This document shows, one piece after another, positions 16,311-24,835 of a DNA stretch of 64,000 nt (its first letter is position 1; each line of letters opens with the position of its first letter). Source of the stretch: Gimesia aquarii (GTDB lineage: Bacteria > Planctomycetota > Planctomycetia > Planctomycetales > Planctomycetaceae); NCBI RefSeq assembly GCF_007748175.1, contig NZ_CP037422.1:1838528-1902527 (forward strand), written 5' to 3'. Position numbers and translations under genes: made by a program. The notes under the pieces are model-generated. The model saw only the letters and a program-made list of their open reading frames with translations. It had not been told where the DNA came from and did not search any database.

Positions 16311-17234
16311 ATGAGAATTCTTGCAGTCATTCTTTTCGCTACTTTTTGTTTTCTATGTATCGACTTTTCTAAAGGAGGCCCGGCTCCTCGAACTACAGGT
16401 CCACAAATACAGATCGATCAGCTACGACACAGAGTTCAAGAATTAGAAGCAGTGGCAAAAACAAATGTAATCACAGGTAACAATCCAAGGGCCGCCCAAA
16501 TTGAGAAAAAATTAACTATTTTAATTTCTGATAAAACAGAAAAGTTGCAAGGTCGAGTAGATGCATTGAATCAAGTCGTCACTGAAACAATCGGGTCAAA
16601 GTCTAAAGAGTCTGAGCAGTTTATTCAATTTGTCGAAGATTTAAAAATCCTACAGGAAAGATTCACAAGGTTGTCTAAAAATCTTAATCCTGAAGAACTA
16701 GACCGAGTATTAACAAGCTTCAATTTAATGAAAGAAATAAAAGATCGTAAAACTTATAAGGATTCAGTTGATTTTAGATTGGGCAGTTATAAAAGAAATA
16801 TCACTACCATTGAGAGAACTTTAGCAAAGCAGATTGATACCATTGAGACAGCTTTAGCAAAGCAGATCGATGGTGTTGAGACTACTTTAGGAAAGCAGAT
16901 TGATGGAGTTGATACTGCTACAGAAAAGCAGATTGATAGTATTGCTTCTCAAGCAAATATGATAAACAATTGGATTCTTGGTATTGTAGCTACAGTAATC
17001 TTTTCTGCTGTTTCAGTTGCAACAGGATTAATTACAATTTATCGTTGGGCAAACACCCACATTAAAACCTACACAAATAATTTAGATGCTGTGCGTCTAG
17101 AAATTGAGACTTCGCTAAATGACTATACGTCTAAAGAAATTTCTGAAAAAATTATGAACGATTTATTAATAAAAGTAGATGAGAAAATTGAAGAGGCTAA
17201 GTCCGACATTCGATTACGAAGATGGACAGAATAG
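16311..17234 (+). CDS. membrane protein with coiled-coil and 11-residue repeats
   Basis: 307 residues. Residues 1-23 (RILAVILFATFCFLCIDF) form a signal peptide or anchor. Coiled-coil segments follow (DQLRHRVQELEAV, VEDLKILQERF). At about residues 168-212 four tandem 11-residue units appear (KQIDTIETALA, KQIDGVETTLG, KQIDGVDTATE, KQIDSIASQAN), mirrored by a 33-bp DNA repeat at 16823-16955. A strong membrane helix (ILGIVATVIFSAVSVATGLITI) lies at about 224-245, followed by a charged cytoplasmic tail. The ATG has AGGGAAATC upstream. It could sense or tether at the membrane. Function unknown. Confidence 0.65.
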   Translation: MRILAVILFATFCFLCIDFSKGGPAPRTTGPQIQIDQLRHRVQELEAVAKTNVITGNNPRAAQIEKKLTILISDKTEKLQGRVDALNQVVTETIGSKSKESEQFIQFVEDLKILQERFTRLSKNLNPEELDRVLTSFNLMKEIKDRKTYKDSVDFRLGSYKRNITTIERTLAKQIDTIETALAKQIDGVETTLGKQIDGVDTATEKQIDSIASQANMINNWILGIVATVIFSAVSVATGLITIYRWANTHIKTYTNNLDAVRLEIETSLNDYTSKEISEKIMNDLLIKVDEKIEEAKSDIRLRRWTE

Positions 17235-17468
17235 ATTCAATATATTCTATCCATTTTGTTTATTTTAGTGCTGACCTCTCACTATCCGTAAAAGTTTGCG
17301 GCCTAAGATGTTGCCATTAATGCACTTCTATTTTTCAGTGATATAAATTCTTGCAAAAGCACTACATATTGTATATTTAGTATGGACTGCGTCTATTTAT
17401 ACGCTATATTGGGTTTATCTCAAACGCAAGATGCGCATATACTCAATTTCAATGGAGGATTCTGCTGT

Positions 17469-17666
17469 ATGAAAACAGAGGGGGAGATCGACCACAACAA
17501 AGTTTATTAGATTGAACGCTTTATGGAAGTAACAGGGCTGAAACGATTCGCCCTCGATACTGCCCGAAAAAATGGCCTCAGAGTTCGTAAAGTAGGCCGC
17601 CGCTGTTTTATCTATGGTCGGGATTTCATCGACCACATTACATCACCAAAGGCCACACAGTCTTAA
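17469..17666 (+). pseudogene. excisionase/HTH-like gene interrupted by an amber codon
   Basis: From ATG 17469 the frame reads MKTEGEIDHNKVY, hits TAG at 17508-17510, and continues in the same frame as IERF then MEVTGLKRFALDTARKNG... to TAA 17666. The second part (GLRVRKVGRRCFIYGRDFIDHI) is a small winged-helix/excisionase-like pattern of the kind found next to integrases in planctomycetes. Restart at ATG 17523 could still give 47 residues. The neighbouring integrase expected downstream is absent. Confidence 0.5.
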
Positions 17667-17912
17667 TCTGCGCCTTGTTGTGATGTTTTCCATGTCCGCA
17701 CTGGGTAGCGGCCGCGTGTGACCCGCTGGAGGTGGTCACGTATTCCTGAACAGTCAATGGGGATGACAAGTTCAGTTGAAACAAGTGACGTGTGAAAAAG
17801 CCGGGGGAGTTTTGCGCCCGGTTGCGTCTCCATCAACAATGTCATCGATCAACTCGTAAATGACTTTGAAGATGGCTCTCTGTTTGACCGGTTTACCGCA
17901 TCCATCGATGGC

Positions 17913-19823
17913 ATGCTCGATTCGGTTAATCCATTTAACGACTTGATCAGCGTCCCCGATATCGGAGCGCTATTCGGTAATCAGGATGATTATGACGCTG
18001 CCTACGCCATCGGTGCCGCCGGTGGAACGGCGATCGTGCTCACTGCTTCCGTATTCGGACCTGGTTTGGTCCAATGTGGTTCCTGGGGCCAGAAAGCCCT
18101 GATTGCTTATGAAGGCGCCGACATCGTTGGTGGTTTGGCAACCGCAGGAAAATCCATTTCCAGTGGAAACTTTGGTCTCTCAGACGCGGTCAATATCGCC
18201 GGAGCGGTCCTCTCCGTCGGCGGCTTGAAAAATGCATTAGGCGCTTGTTTTGTCGGTGACACACTGGTGGTCGTTCCCGATCATATGAACTTCCAATCTG
18301 AAGTGGCGGGGTTAGCCTCTGATCCCGAACGAGATTCAGAGTGGAACTTTTCCACGATGTTGCTCGCAGCAATCTCAGTCCCTGTTGGCCTGACTGGTTT
18401 TGGGTTACTGGAAAAGAAGAAAAAGAAACAACAGCCGTTTGCCAAATTGGATCATCTTTTCGCCGAGAATGATTTCCATGAACTTTGGCATCCCCAATCG
18501 GATGTTCCACGAAATGGTCGATCTCAGTATTTTCCAGTGAATCGAGGCTCACAAACCGAATTGTTATCGAACCAGGAATTGTCATTTGCTAAAATCAAAG
18601 AACCACAGCATCAGCTTAGAAAGCAGACTGAAATGCACAGACCGCATTTACAAAATAATGTTGTCCAAAAACAAAACCGATCTCATCTGGCCGGTGGTAT
18701 CAGCGTTGTTGGCTTACTTTGCTTACTGGGGACGTTTCTTGTTTCAGGCAGTCTGTTCTGGCTGGCGGCTCCCAAGGCAGAACCAAAGACACCCGTCGTT
18801 GCCTCAGCAACCGTTCCCTTAACCCACAAACGAATTCAGGATATTCAACCCGGCCAATGGGTCAAAGCCGATAATCCTGTCGAAGAAGACGACACCGAGT
18901 TTGGTAAACATGTTGATCCAGCCACCTGGAAACTTCTGAAGCTCAAAGCACCCAAGCTGGATGGTACTTTGGCCAACGTCAGCCTGTTACGCCCCAACCA
19001 CTGGTTAACCCAACAGTCGGCCACTGTTGGCGGCACCGTTTATATCTCCGTCCCCGAATGCGGCATTGATGGCAACGCCACAGTGCTTTCCATTGAAGCC
19101 TGTCCGCCCATTGCTGCCAACCCCGGCCCCGGTTTCCAGGTCGTTACCGGTACGTTCCAACATCAGGCTGCCAAGATACTGGATATCGCCGTCGAAGGCG
19201 AATCAAAACCGATCAGCACCACGCCAAACCACCCCTTCTGGAGTGTCGATCGCCAAGAATTCGTGCGAGCAGACAGCCTGACAGTAGGTGAGCGTTTGCA
19301 ATCATTAAACGGTATTACAACCGTCATGAAAATAAGTCCCCGCGGCCCGCCCGAACCGGTTTATAACCTCGAAGTCCAAGTCAAACACACCTACTACGTT
19401 GCTGATTCCGGTGTGCTGGTTCATAATGGGAAAAATTGTGGTGTTGGCGAAAGTGTGTATCAACATACCGACGACGCCGGAAATGTGAATTACATTGGTA
19501 TTACCAACAATTTAAAAACTCGATCTGGTGCACATCGACTCGATGCCTCAAAAACTGGTACGACGATGAAACCCATTACCAATAAATTAACACATGACCA
19601 AGCAAGAACAATTGAGGCAAAGCTGATTCGACAGAGGCTACGCGCTGCACGTACCAAAGGATTAATCAATGGATTTGAGCCGGTTGCAGAACAGCTGAAA
19701 AAAGCAGGATTGTTGAATAAAAACCGCGGACGTGATCCAAGCCGCTGGATAGACGTGGATCCTAAAGATTTCCTAAAGGAATTAGGTGAGTCATTTAACA
19801 TACGCACTTTAGGTGGAAACTAA
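17913..19823 (+). CDS. Hint-domain polymorphic toxin A, GIY-YIG-like C-terminus
   Basis: 636 residues from ATG 17913; coding sequence continues upstream in frame to a TGA near 17797, so the gene is 5'-truncated. A glycine/alanine-rich segment leads to ACFVGDTLVV (Cys about 112), the first Hint block. Hydrophobic helices lie at about 150-167 and 263-286. The remaining Hint blocks follow: IQDIQPGQWVKADN, TPNHPFW (about 437-443), and HTYYVADSGVLVHN ending at Asn 505. Residues 506-636 are the toxin: SVYQHTDDAGNVNYIGITNN and RSGAHRL resemble the GIY-YIG nuclease core. Hint domains usually autoprocess and release the toxin. The immunity gene candidate starts 20 bases downstream. Confidence 0.75.
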   Translation: MLDSVNPFNDLISVPDIGALFGNQDDYDAAYAIGAAGGTAIVLTASVFGPGLVQCGSWGQKALIAYEGADIVGGLATAGKSISSGNFGLSDAVNIAGAVLSVGGLKNALGACFVGDTLVVVPDHMNFQSEVAGLASDPERDSEWNFSTMLLAAISVPVGLTGFGLLEKKKKKQQPFAKLDHLFAENDFHELWHPQSDVPRNGRSQYFPVNRGSQTELLSNQELSFAKIKEPQHQLRKQTEMHRPHLQNNVVQKQNRSHLAGGISVVGLLCLLGTFLVSGSLFWLAAPKAEPKTPVVASATVPLTHKRIQDIQPGQWVKADNPVEEDDTEFGKHVDPATWKLLKLKAPKLDGTLANVSLLRPNHWLTQQSATVGGTVYISVPECGIDGNATVLSIEACPPIAANPGPGFQVVTGTFQHQAAKILDIAVEGESKPISTTPNHPFWSVDRQEFVRADSLTVGERLQSLNGITTVMKISPRGPPEPVYNLEVQVKHTYYVADSGVLVHNGKNCGVGESVYQHTDDAGNVNYIGITNNLKTRSGAHRLDASKTGTTMKPITNKLTHDQARTIEAKLIRQRLRAARTKGLINGFEPVAEQLKKAGLLNKNRGRDPSRWIDVDPKDFLKELGESFNIRTLGGN

Positions 19824-19843
19824 ATAAATCAGGAGAATACTTG

Positions 19844-20206
19844 ATGTCATACTGGGGGAAAAATGCCATCGACAATGATTTCGCTTTTGATGGTATTGGA
19901 TCATATATCTATTTTATTAAGGAACGTATGTTTGAGGAAATGGACGCAGTCATTGAGAAATCACATCCCGAACAATCAATGATTGCTTCTCTTCAGTGTA
20001 TTCGGTTGCTTGCTGAGGAATTTCCGAAGTGTGTAAGCGTAAGCTTTGGAAGATCAGAATTTGAAGAAACCAAAGCAGCGTTCGAAAAATGGTATGATGC
20101 GGTATACAAAAAGATCCCAGCGAAATATCGTGAAGCAGTTCTGGAAGCAGCGAATACAGAATTTGCTCTGTTTGAAGAACGAGTATTAATAAAAAAAAAT
20201 GGCTAG
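19844..20206 (+). CDS. putative immunity protein for toxin A (DUF4259-like)
   Basis: 120 residues starting at ATG 19844, with AGGAG ten bases upstream. The opening MSYWGKNAIDNDFAFDGIGS resembles DUF4259-type small proteins (MGxWG, then N/D-D, then DW/F). The protein is acidic and helical, typical of cytoplasmic immunity proteins. It follows the toxin A stop by 20 bases, the usual immunity position. A paralogue at 24375 is identical from about residue 47 onwards but differs before that. Confidence 0.65.
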   Translation: MSYWGKNAIDNDFAFDGIGSYIYFIKERMFEEMDAVIEKSHPEQSMIASLQCIRLLAEEFPKCVSVSFGRSEFEETKAAFEKWYDAVYKKIPAKYREAVLEAANTEFALFEERVLIKKNG

Positions 20207-20304
20207 ACTATTCATGAATATGTCTATACGGCAATAGTTTTTTAAACTGGTTATTGTAAGTTTTATAAACCCATAAACGAGGAATAAAGAAGGTAGTATT
20301 GGTC

Positions 20305-20721
20305 ATGGGATCCTGGGGATACAAAACTTTTGAAGACGATACCACATGCGACTGGCTCTATGATTTGTATGAAGCCGAGGATCCCCATAGTTTCCTGCTT
20401 TCATCCCTCAATCCTGGGCAAAGCGATGGTTTTCTGGATGATCTTGACTGCTCTAAAGTTTTGGGAGCAGCAGAAACGGTTTTCTCATTACTGTTTCAGG
20501 TCCGGGACAATCCGCCTGAAGAGTTTAAGGAGTGGATTCAAAAAAATCAGGATCTTCCAGTGAACGATTTAAAGTCAAATTGTATTCACTCCCTCAAACG
20601 AGTGTTGTCAGAAGATTCCGAGTTAAATAATATCTGGTCAGATTCGGGAGAAGATTACAGAAACTGGAAAAACAATATTCAAATGATGATCGATGCGTTC
20701 GACCCCAATCCTCTCTTATGA
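20305..20721 (+). CDS. DUF4259-like immunity protein
   Basis: 138 residues from ATG 20305, with GAGGAAT and AAGGTAG upstream. The N-terminus GSWGYKTFEDDTTCDWLYDL is a clear DUF4259-type pattern (GxWG, F-x-D-D, DWL). The remainder is acidic and helical. An identical protein is encoded at 24836-25252, with a single silent difference seen near the 3' end. In polymorphic toxin loci such proteins are usually immunity proteins; the toxin it neutralises cannot be fixed from position alone. Confidence 0.7.
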   Translation: MGSWGYKTFEDDTTCDWLYDLYEAEDPHSFLLSSLNPGQSDGFLDDLDCSKVLGAAETVFSLLFQVRDNPPEEFKEWIQKNQDLPVNDLKSNCIHSLKRVLSEDSELNNIWSDSGEDYRNWKNNIQMMIDAFDPNPLL

Positions 20722-20850
20722 TCAATAGAATTGATTCACTTCTGATTTCTGATTTTCATCGAAGACATATACTTTAACGAAGGTCCCGTTGTAGCTATTG
20801 ATGCAGGCTGGTCCACAGAACTCACCAGTCATTCGGAAGAAGAAGTCGGC

Positions 20851-22044
20851 ATGTGCTGGTTAGCCGTCGGTTTAACTCTGACTGGTTTTGGCGTGATGCA
20901 GGTCCGCCGTCTCAGGAAGAAATCAACGAATCGCTTCCAGCCTGTGCTGACTAACTCTCACGATCATATTTTCAGTGATCACCGCGTAATGGATGAGATT
21001 CTGTTTAAGCCTCAAGACTGCAATCCAAAGCAGCCCCAACTTTTCTCTTTGCACCTACCCGTCAATGAGCGCACAAATTTGCGCCCACAGCACTCGATGA
21101 TACGCAACGACCATTCACACAACCAACCAAAAACCACTCCGAATAAAGGAGAACCAATGATACATCCAGAAAAACGATCCAAACCACTGTCACGCATGAT
21201 GAGTGTCTTCTCAATCTTGCTCTGCTTTTCGATAGGCGGGTTTTGCCTGTTTAAGTCCGGCATCGGCCAGTCAATCGAGCAGCCGGCGGTCGCGATGTCG
21301 GCTACGAGTGAGCAATCACCGCAGCCACAGTTCAAGCTCAAGTCGGTGGCCGATTACAAAGTCGGCGACACCATCATGGCCTTCAATCATGAAACCGGCC
21401 AGCGCGAACAAAAGACCGTTACTCAGACCTTTAAACGACAAGTCGATCATCTTTGCATTCTGGAAGTCGAAGCCGAGGATGGTTCGACGCAAACCATCAA
21501 AACCACGAACGAACATCCCTTCTGGTCAACTGCCGCCAACGATTACATTGAAGCCAAATCCTTGAAACCCGGCACGAAACTGGAAGGAGCTAACGGCCAC
21601 TTCATCACCGTCAAATCCAACCACTACGAACCTCACCCCGAAGGTATTACCGTCTACAACGTTGAGGTAAAAGGCCCACACAACTACTTCGTCGCCGCAA
21701 ATGGCTATCGCGGACCACCGGTTTTAGCGCATAATACGTGTACTGGTTATCGAGTTATGTCACCGGATGAGTTTAAGGACGCTAGTAAAGGTAAGTGGGC
21801 TGACAGTAAACTAGTAAAAGGTGACCCTGCCGAAGCAGGTAAAAAATGGTTTTGGGATAATAAGGCTTCAGCAGAGAAATGGAAGAAATTCTTGGAAAAA
21901 TCTGGAGAGAAAAACCTTGTTATTGCTAAGGTTAGAATAAATGGCTCGATGTCACAGTATGATTCTTTTTATCATGGTGCTGAATGCACAGCGTTTCACA
22001 TTCCTTTAGGGGACCTTGCAAAGGCACTTTTACTTCCATATTAG
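20851..22044 (+). CDS. Hint-domain toxin B, ART-like C-terminus
   Basis: 397 residues; the frame is open upstream to about 20748 without a better start, so it is 5'-truncated and lacks the Cys-containing first Hint block. Helices lie at about residues 3-18 and 116-135 (FSILLCFSIGGFCLFKSGI). Hint blocks follow: VADYKVGDTIMAFNHETGQ, then TNEHPFWS, then YNVEVKGPHNYFVAANGYRG...VLAHN. The tail after VLAHN begins TGYRVMSPDEFKD and ends GSMSQYDSFYHGAECTAFHIP. YRVMSxxEF resembles the start of ADP-ribosyltransferase-type toxins; this is a weak assignment. Its Hint differs from that of toxins A, C and F. Confidence 0.65.
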   Translation: MCWLAVGLTLTGFGVMQVRRLRKKSTNRFQPVLTNSHDHIFSDHRVMDEILFKPQDCNPKQPQLFSLHLPVNERTNLRPQHSMIRNDHSHNQPKTTPNKGEPMIHPEKRSKPLSRMMSVFSILLCFSIGGFCLFKSGIGQSIEQPAVAMSATSEQSPQPQFKLKSVADYKVGDTIMAFNHETGQREQKTVTQTFKRQVDHLCILEVEAEDGSTQTIKTTNEHPFWSTAANDYIEAKSLKPGTKLEGANGHFITVKSNHYEPHPEGITVYNVEVKGPHNYFVAANGYRGPPVLAHNTCTGYRVMSPDEFKDASKGKWADSKLVKGDPAEAGKKWFWDNKASAEKWKKFLEKSGEKNLVIAKVRINGSMSQYDSFYHGAECTAFHIPLGDLAKALLLPY

Positions 22045-22061
22045 TGGTTCAAGAATAATAG

Positions 22062-22475
22062 ATGAAAATAATAGATGAAAATATAATATTACGATGGTCT
22101 GGAACAATACCAGACTTTAATAAAAACATTTCGTGGTATATCCGTGGTATTTGTTCTGATGGTTCATTCTACGGAGAAGTAAAAATTCGTGAACATGGAA
22201 ATAATAGAATTATTCTTGTTGATGGGAGACTTTCTACTCAAGACAGCGTAAGTATTCGAGAACTTGTGAATCAAATAGCAAAAATAAATAAAGAGCTTGA
22301 CACAGACATCGACTTATCTGAAGGTTTCTTAGGATATGGATCTATTTCAGACCCTCAAATTATTTTTGAATATTCGTCTCAGCTGCATAGTGGTACAGAA
22401 TCTGAAACATTGATTCTTCGAATTGTTGATTTACTTGCACCATATATGCTCGAGTTTGTAGAAAAAAACAAATGA
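22062..22475 (+). CDS. putative immunity protein for toxin B
   Basis: 137 residues starting 17 bases after the toxin B stop. It is AT-rich and strongly unlike the Hint regions in composition. Sequence begins MKIIDENIILRWSGTIPDFN and is a mixed alpha/beta soluble protein ending in an acidic helix (LLAPYMLEFVEKNK). No family is recognised. Its position directly behind a Hint-toxin is the main evidence for an immunity role. Confidence 0.55.
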   Translation: MKIIDENIILRWSGTIPDFNKNISWYIRGICSDGSFYGEVKIREHGNNRIILVDGRLSTQDSVSIRELVNQIAKINKELDTDIDLSEGFLGYGSISDPQIIFEYSSQLHSGTESETLILRIVDLLAPYMLEFVEKNK

Positions 22476-22518
22476 TCTTTTTTTCTCATCTCTATATCAA
22501 GTAAGACATCCAACCCAC

Positions 22519-23418
22519 CAATGGGTCAAAGCCGATAATCCTGTCGAAGAAGACGATACGGAGTTTGGTAAACATGTTGATCCAGCCACCTGGAAACTCC
22601 TGAAGCTCAAAGCGCCCAAGCTGGATGGTACGCTCGCCGACGTCAGTCTGTTACGCCCCGAACAGTGGCTAGCTCAACAGTCGGCTAAGGTTGGCGGAAC
22701 CGTTTATATCTCTGTCCCTGAGTGTGGCATCGACGGCAACGCCACAGTGCTGGCAATTAAAGCCTGTCCGCCCATCGCCGCCAACCCCGGACCCGGTTTC
22801 CAGGTCGTCACAGGTACCTTCCAACATCAAGCTGCCAAGATTCTGGATATCAACGTCGAAGGCGAATCAAAACCGATCGGCACTACGCCAAACCACCCCT
22901 TCTGGAGTGTCGACCGCCAAGAATTTGTGAGAGCAGATAGCCTGACTGTGGGAGAGCATTTGCAAACCCTAAAGGGCATCACGACCATCACTAAAATCAG
23001 CCCTCGTGGTCCTCCTGAACCCGTTTATAACCTCGAAGTTCAAGTCAAACATACCTACTATGTTGCCGATACTGGTGTGCTGGTTCATAATAGAGCGCCT
23101 TGTTCTGCTGGTGGTGGGGCTGACATAAACCGAGCATTACAAAATATGACGTCGGATGAAGCTCGTCGAATTCAGAATGCAGCAAATCGTATCCGTAAAC
23201 CCATTCACCTTGTAGGCAGCCGTGCAGGAGGAAGCAAACTGCCAAGAATTGATTCTGATTGGGATTTTGTGATTGAAGCAAATAATAAAATCAGAAGAAG
23301 TGCATCTCGTTCACTCCCAGGAGGAAAGTCAATCCAAAGAGGCGAGGCTTGGAATCAAGATCTCTTTAAAGGACCACTTAAAGAACACTTACCACATATT
23401 ACTTTTTATCCAGAGTGA
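22519..23418 (+). pseudogene. Hint cassette C with nucleotidyltransferase-like toxin, 5'-truncated
   Basis: The frame begins abruptly within the Hint domain (QWVKADNPVEEDDTEFG) with no start; the first usable codon is GTG 22747. The Hint blocks TPNHPFW and HTYYVADTGVLVHN are intact. The following 105-residue toxin contains IHLVGSRAGGSKLPRIDSDW and DFVIE. This is a nucleotidyltransferase signature (G-S, then D-x-D), comparable to MNT-type enzymes and NTase toxins. It is followed after three bases by a putative immunity gene. Either this is a silent donor cassette for recombination with a full-length toxin, or a remnant. Confidence 0.65.
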
Positions 23419-23421
23419 AAT

Positions 23422-23694
23422 ATGAAAAAGATTACTGTGGAATTATATACAGATCAAAAAAATGGGGCTGTCTTGAAGTTACCTAATAGACAATATCCTG
23501 GAGTTCTAATCCAGGGAGACACATTACATATTCTAATTGACGATCTCAATGAAGCACTTGAAGAATGTAGATTACTTACAGGGAGTGAAGACGTTTGCGA
23601 AGGTTTGGAATATATAATTGATAGGCTTGCTTCATATAAAAACAAATATGACAAGGTAATTAGTGCTTCTCAAAAAGATGAAAATAATAAGTAA
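23422..23694 (+). CDS. putative immunity protein for toxin C
   Basis: 90 residues, starting three bases after the cassette C stop. It reads MKKITVELYTDQKNGAVLKL then NRQYPGVLIQGDTLHILIDD. The pattern of a first strand, PNRxYPGVLIQGD, then an acidic helical tail resembles the DUF6959-type family, with which I associate it only tentatively. Small size, acidity and position point to immunity. Confidence 0.6.
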   Translation: MKKITVELYTDQKNGAVLKLPNRQYPGVLIQGDTLHILIDDLNEALEECRLLTGSEDVCEGLEYIIDRLASYKNKYDKVISASQKDENNK

Positions 23695-23792
23695 TATCTA
23701 ATAGATGACATGCTCCCCTTAATTTGATCCATTTGTTGTGAGAGTTTCCAATAGACTTCCCGTTAGTCAAAATATTCAGACGCACGATAAGT

Positions 23793-24152
23793 TTGTTTGA
23801 AATTTGGCTTTGCTTACAGTTCGTGACTTCAATAATAGAAAATAATTTGACTACGAATAGACGTGTAACCTGTTTTGTTTGTGGGCATAGGACACTTGAT
23901 AAACGGTGTGACTGGGATATTTGTCCTGTGTGCTGTTGGGAGGACGATGTGCTGGTAATTGATGAACAAGACAAAAGGTCTCCAGCAAATAAAGGGATGA
24001 TGGTGTCAGAGGCACAAGCTAACTTCGTTTTGTTTGGTGCAAGTACTGAACAAAGAAAAGATCGTTGTCGATCGCCTAGATCAGACGAATCACTAGACCC
24101 AAATTGGCGACTACTCGCTGAAGCAGTTCAGACAATTCAGTCGAGGAAGTAG
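23793..24152 (+). CDS. CPCC-type cysteine-rich protein
   Basis: Frame of 119 residues. The N-terminal start is uncertain and the protein may begin at TTG near residue 19. The core is TCFVCGHRTLDKRCDWDICPVCCWEDD, matching the CPCC family pattern (CxxCGxxTL, then ICPVCxWEDD), a probable zinc-binding fold. The tail (SEAQANFVLFGASTEQRKDR) is the usual C-terminal helix of that family. Such proteins are frequent in toxin-immunity neighbourhoods. No toxin directly precedes it here. Confidence 0.6.
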   Translation: MFEIWLCLQFVTSIIENNLTTNRRVTCFVCGHRTLDKRCDWDICPVCCWEDDVLVIDEQDKRSPANKGMMVSEAQANFVLFGASTEQRKDRCRSPRSDESLDPNWRLLAEAVQTIQSRK

Positions 24153-24156
24153 TAGA

Positions 24157-24354
24157 GTCGACCGACAAGCGTTCGTCAGAGCAGACATCCTGACTATTGG
24201 CGAACAGCTTCAGAGTTTAAGCGGTATCACAACAGTTACCAATATTATACCCCGCGGTCCCCCAGATCCAAGCCGCTGGATAGACGTTGATCCTAAAGAT
24301 TTCCTAAAGGAATTAGGTGAGTCATTTAACATACGCACTCTAGGTGGAAACTAA
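24157..24354 (+). pseudogene. deletion-fused Hint fragment and toxin A tail
   Basis: In one frame, VDRQAFVRADILTIGEQLQ and SGITTVTNIIPRGPP from the Hint domain run directly into DPSRWIDVDPKDFLKELGES and the toxin A C-terminus. The VHN motif and most of the toxin have been deleted. There is no start. The immunity gene behind it is intact. The junction lies at about 24265, the left end of the 1-kb repeat. Confidence 0.7.
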
Positions 24355-24374
24355 ATAAATCAGGAGAATACTAA

Positions 24375-24737
24375 ATGTCATACTGGGGAAATAGGCCAAT
24401 CGATAATGATTTCGCTTTTGACCAGATTGGTTCATACATATATCTTATTAAAGAACGCATGTTTCAATCGGTGGATGTCGTCATTGACAAACCACATCCC
24501 GAACAATCGATGATTGCTTCTCTTCAGTGTATTCGGTTGCTTGCTCAAGAATTTCCAAAATGTGTAAGTGTAAGCTTTGGAAGATCAGAATTTGAAGAAA
24601 CCAAAGCAGCGTTCGAAAAATGGTATGATGCGGTATACAAAAAGATCCCAGCGAAATATCGTGAAGCAGTTCTGGAAGCAGCGAATACAGAATTTGCTCT
24701 GTTTGAAGAACGAGTATTAATAAAAAAAAATGGCTAG
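24375..24737 (+). CDS. putative immunity protein, diverged paralogue
   Basis: 120 residues, with AGGAG upstream. It begins MSYWGNRPIDNDFAFDQIGS, related to the gene at 19844, but has about eleven substitutions in the first 46 residues and none visible afterwards. This suggests that the N-terminal part carries specificity, or that gene conversion homogenised the 3' part. No complete toxin precedes it. Confidence 0.65.
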   Translation: MSYWGNRPIDNDFAFDQIGSYIYLIKERMFQSVDVVIDKPHPEQSMIASLQCIRLLAQEFPKCVSVSFGRSEFEETKAAFEKWYDAVYKKIPAKYREAVLEAANTEFALFEERVLIKKNG

Positions 24738-24835
24738 ACTATTCATGAATATGTCTATACGGCAATAGTTTTTTAAACTGGTTATTGTAAGTTTTATAAA
24801 CCCATAAACGAGGAATAAAGAAGGTAGTATTGGTC

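Larger units (their letters stand above)
19734..20732 (+). repeat. 1-kb direct repeat, first copy
   Basis: This block covers the toxin A tail and the two immunity-type genes. It is repeated at 24265-25263. Both ends and the second gene are almost identical in the copies. A stretch of about 190 bases at the start of the first immunity gene is diverged. Confidence 0.85.

Noticed and set aside
15998..16330. 110-codon reverse-strand frame
   Set aside because: Overlaps the start of the coiled-coil gene and its product looks like a random translation of AT-rich DNA.
17663..17845. 60-codon reverse-strand frame near the excisionase remnant
   Set aside because: The plus strand carries the toxin A upstream coding sequence partly in the same bases; no start signal.
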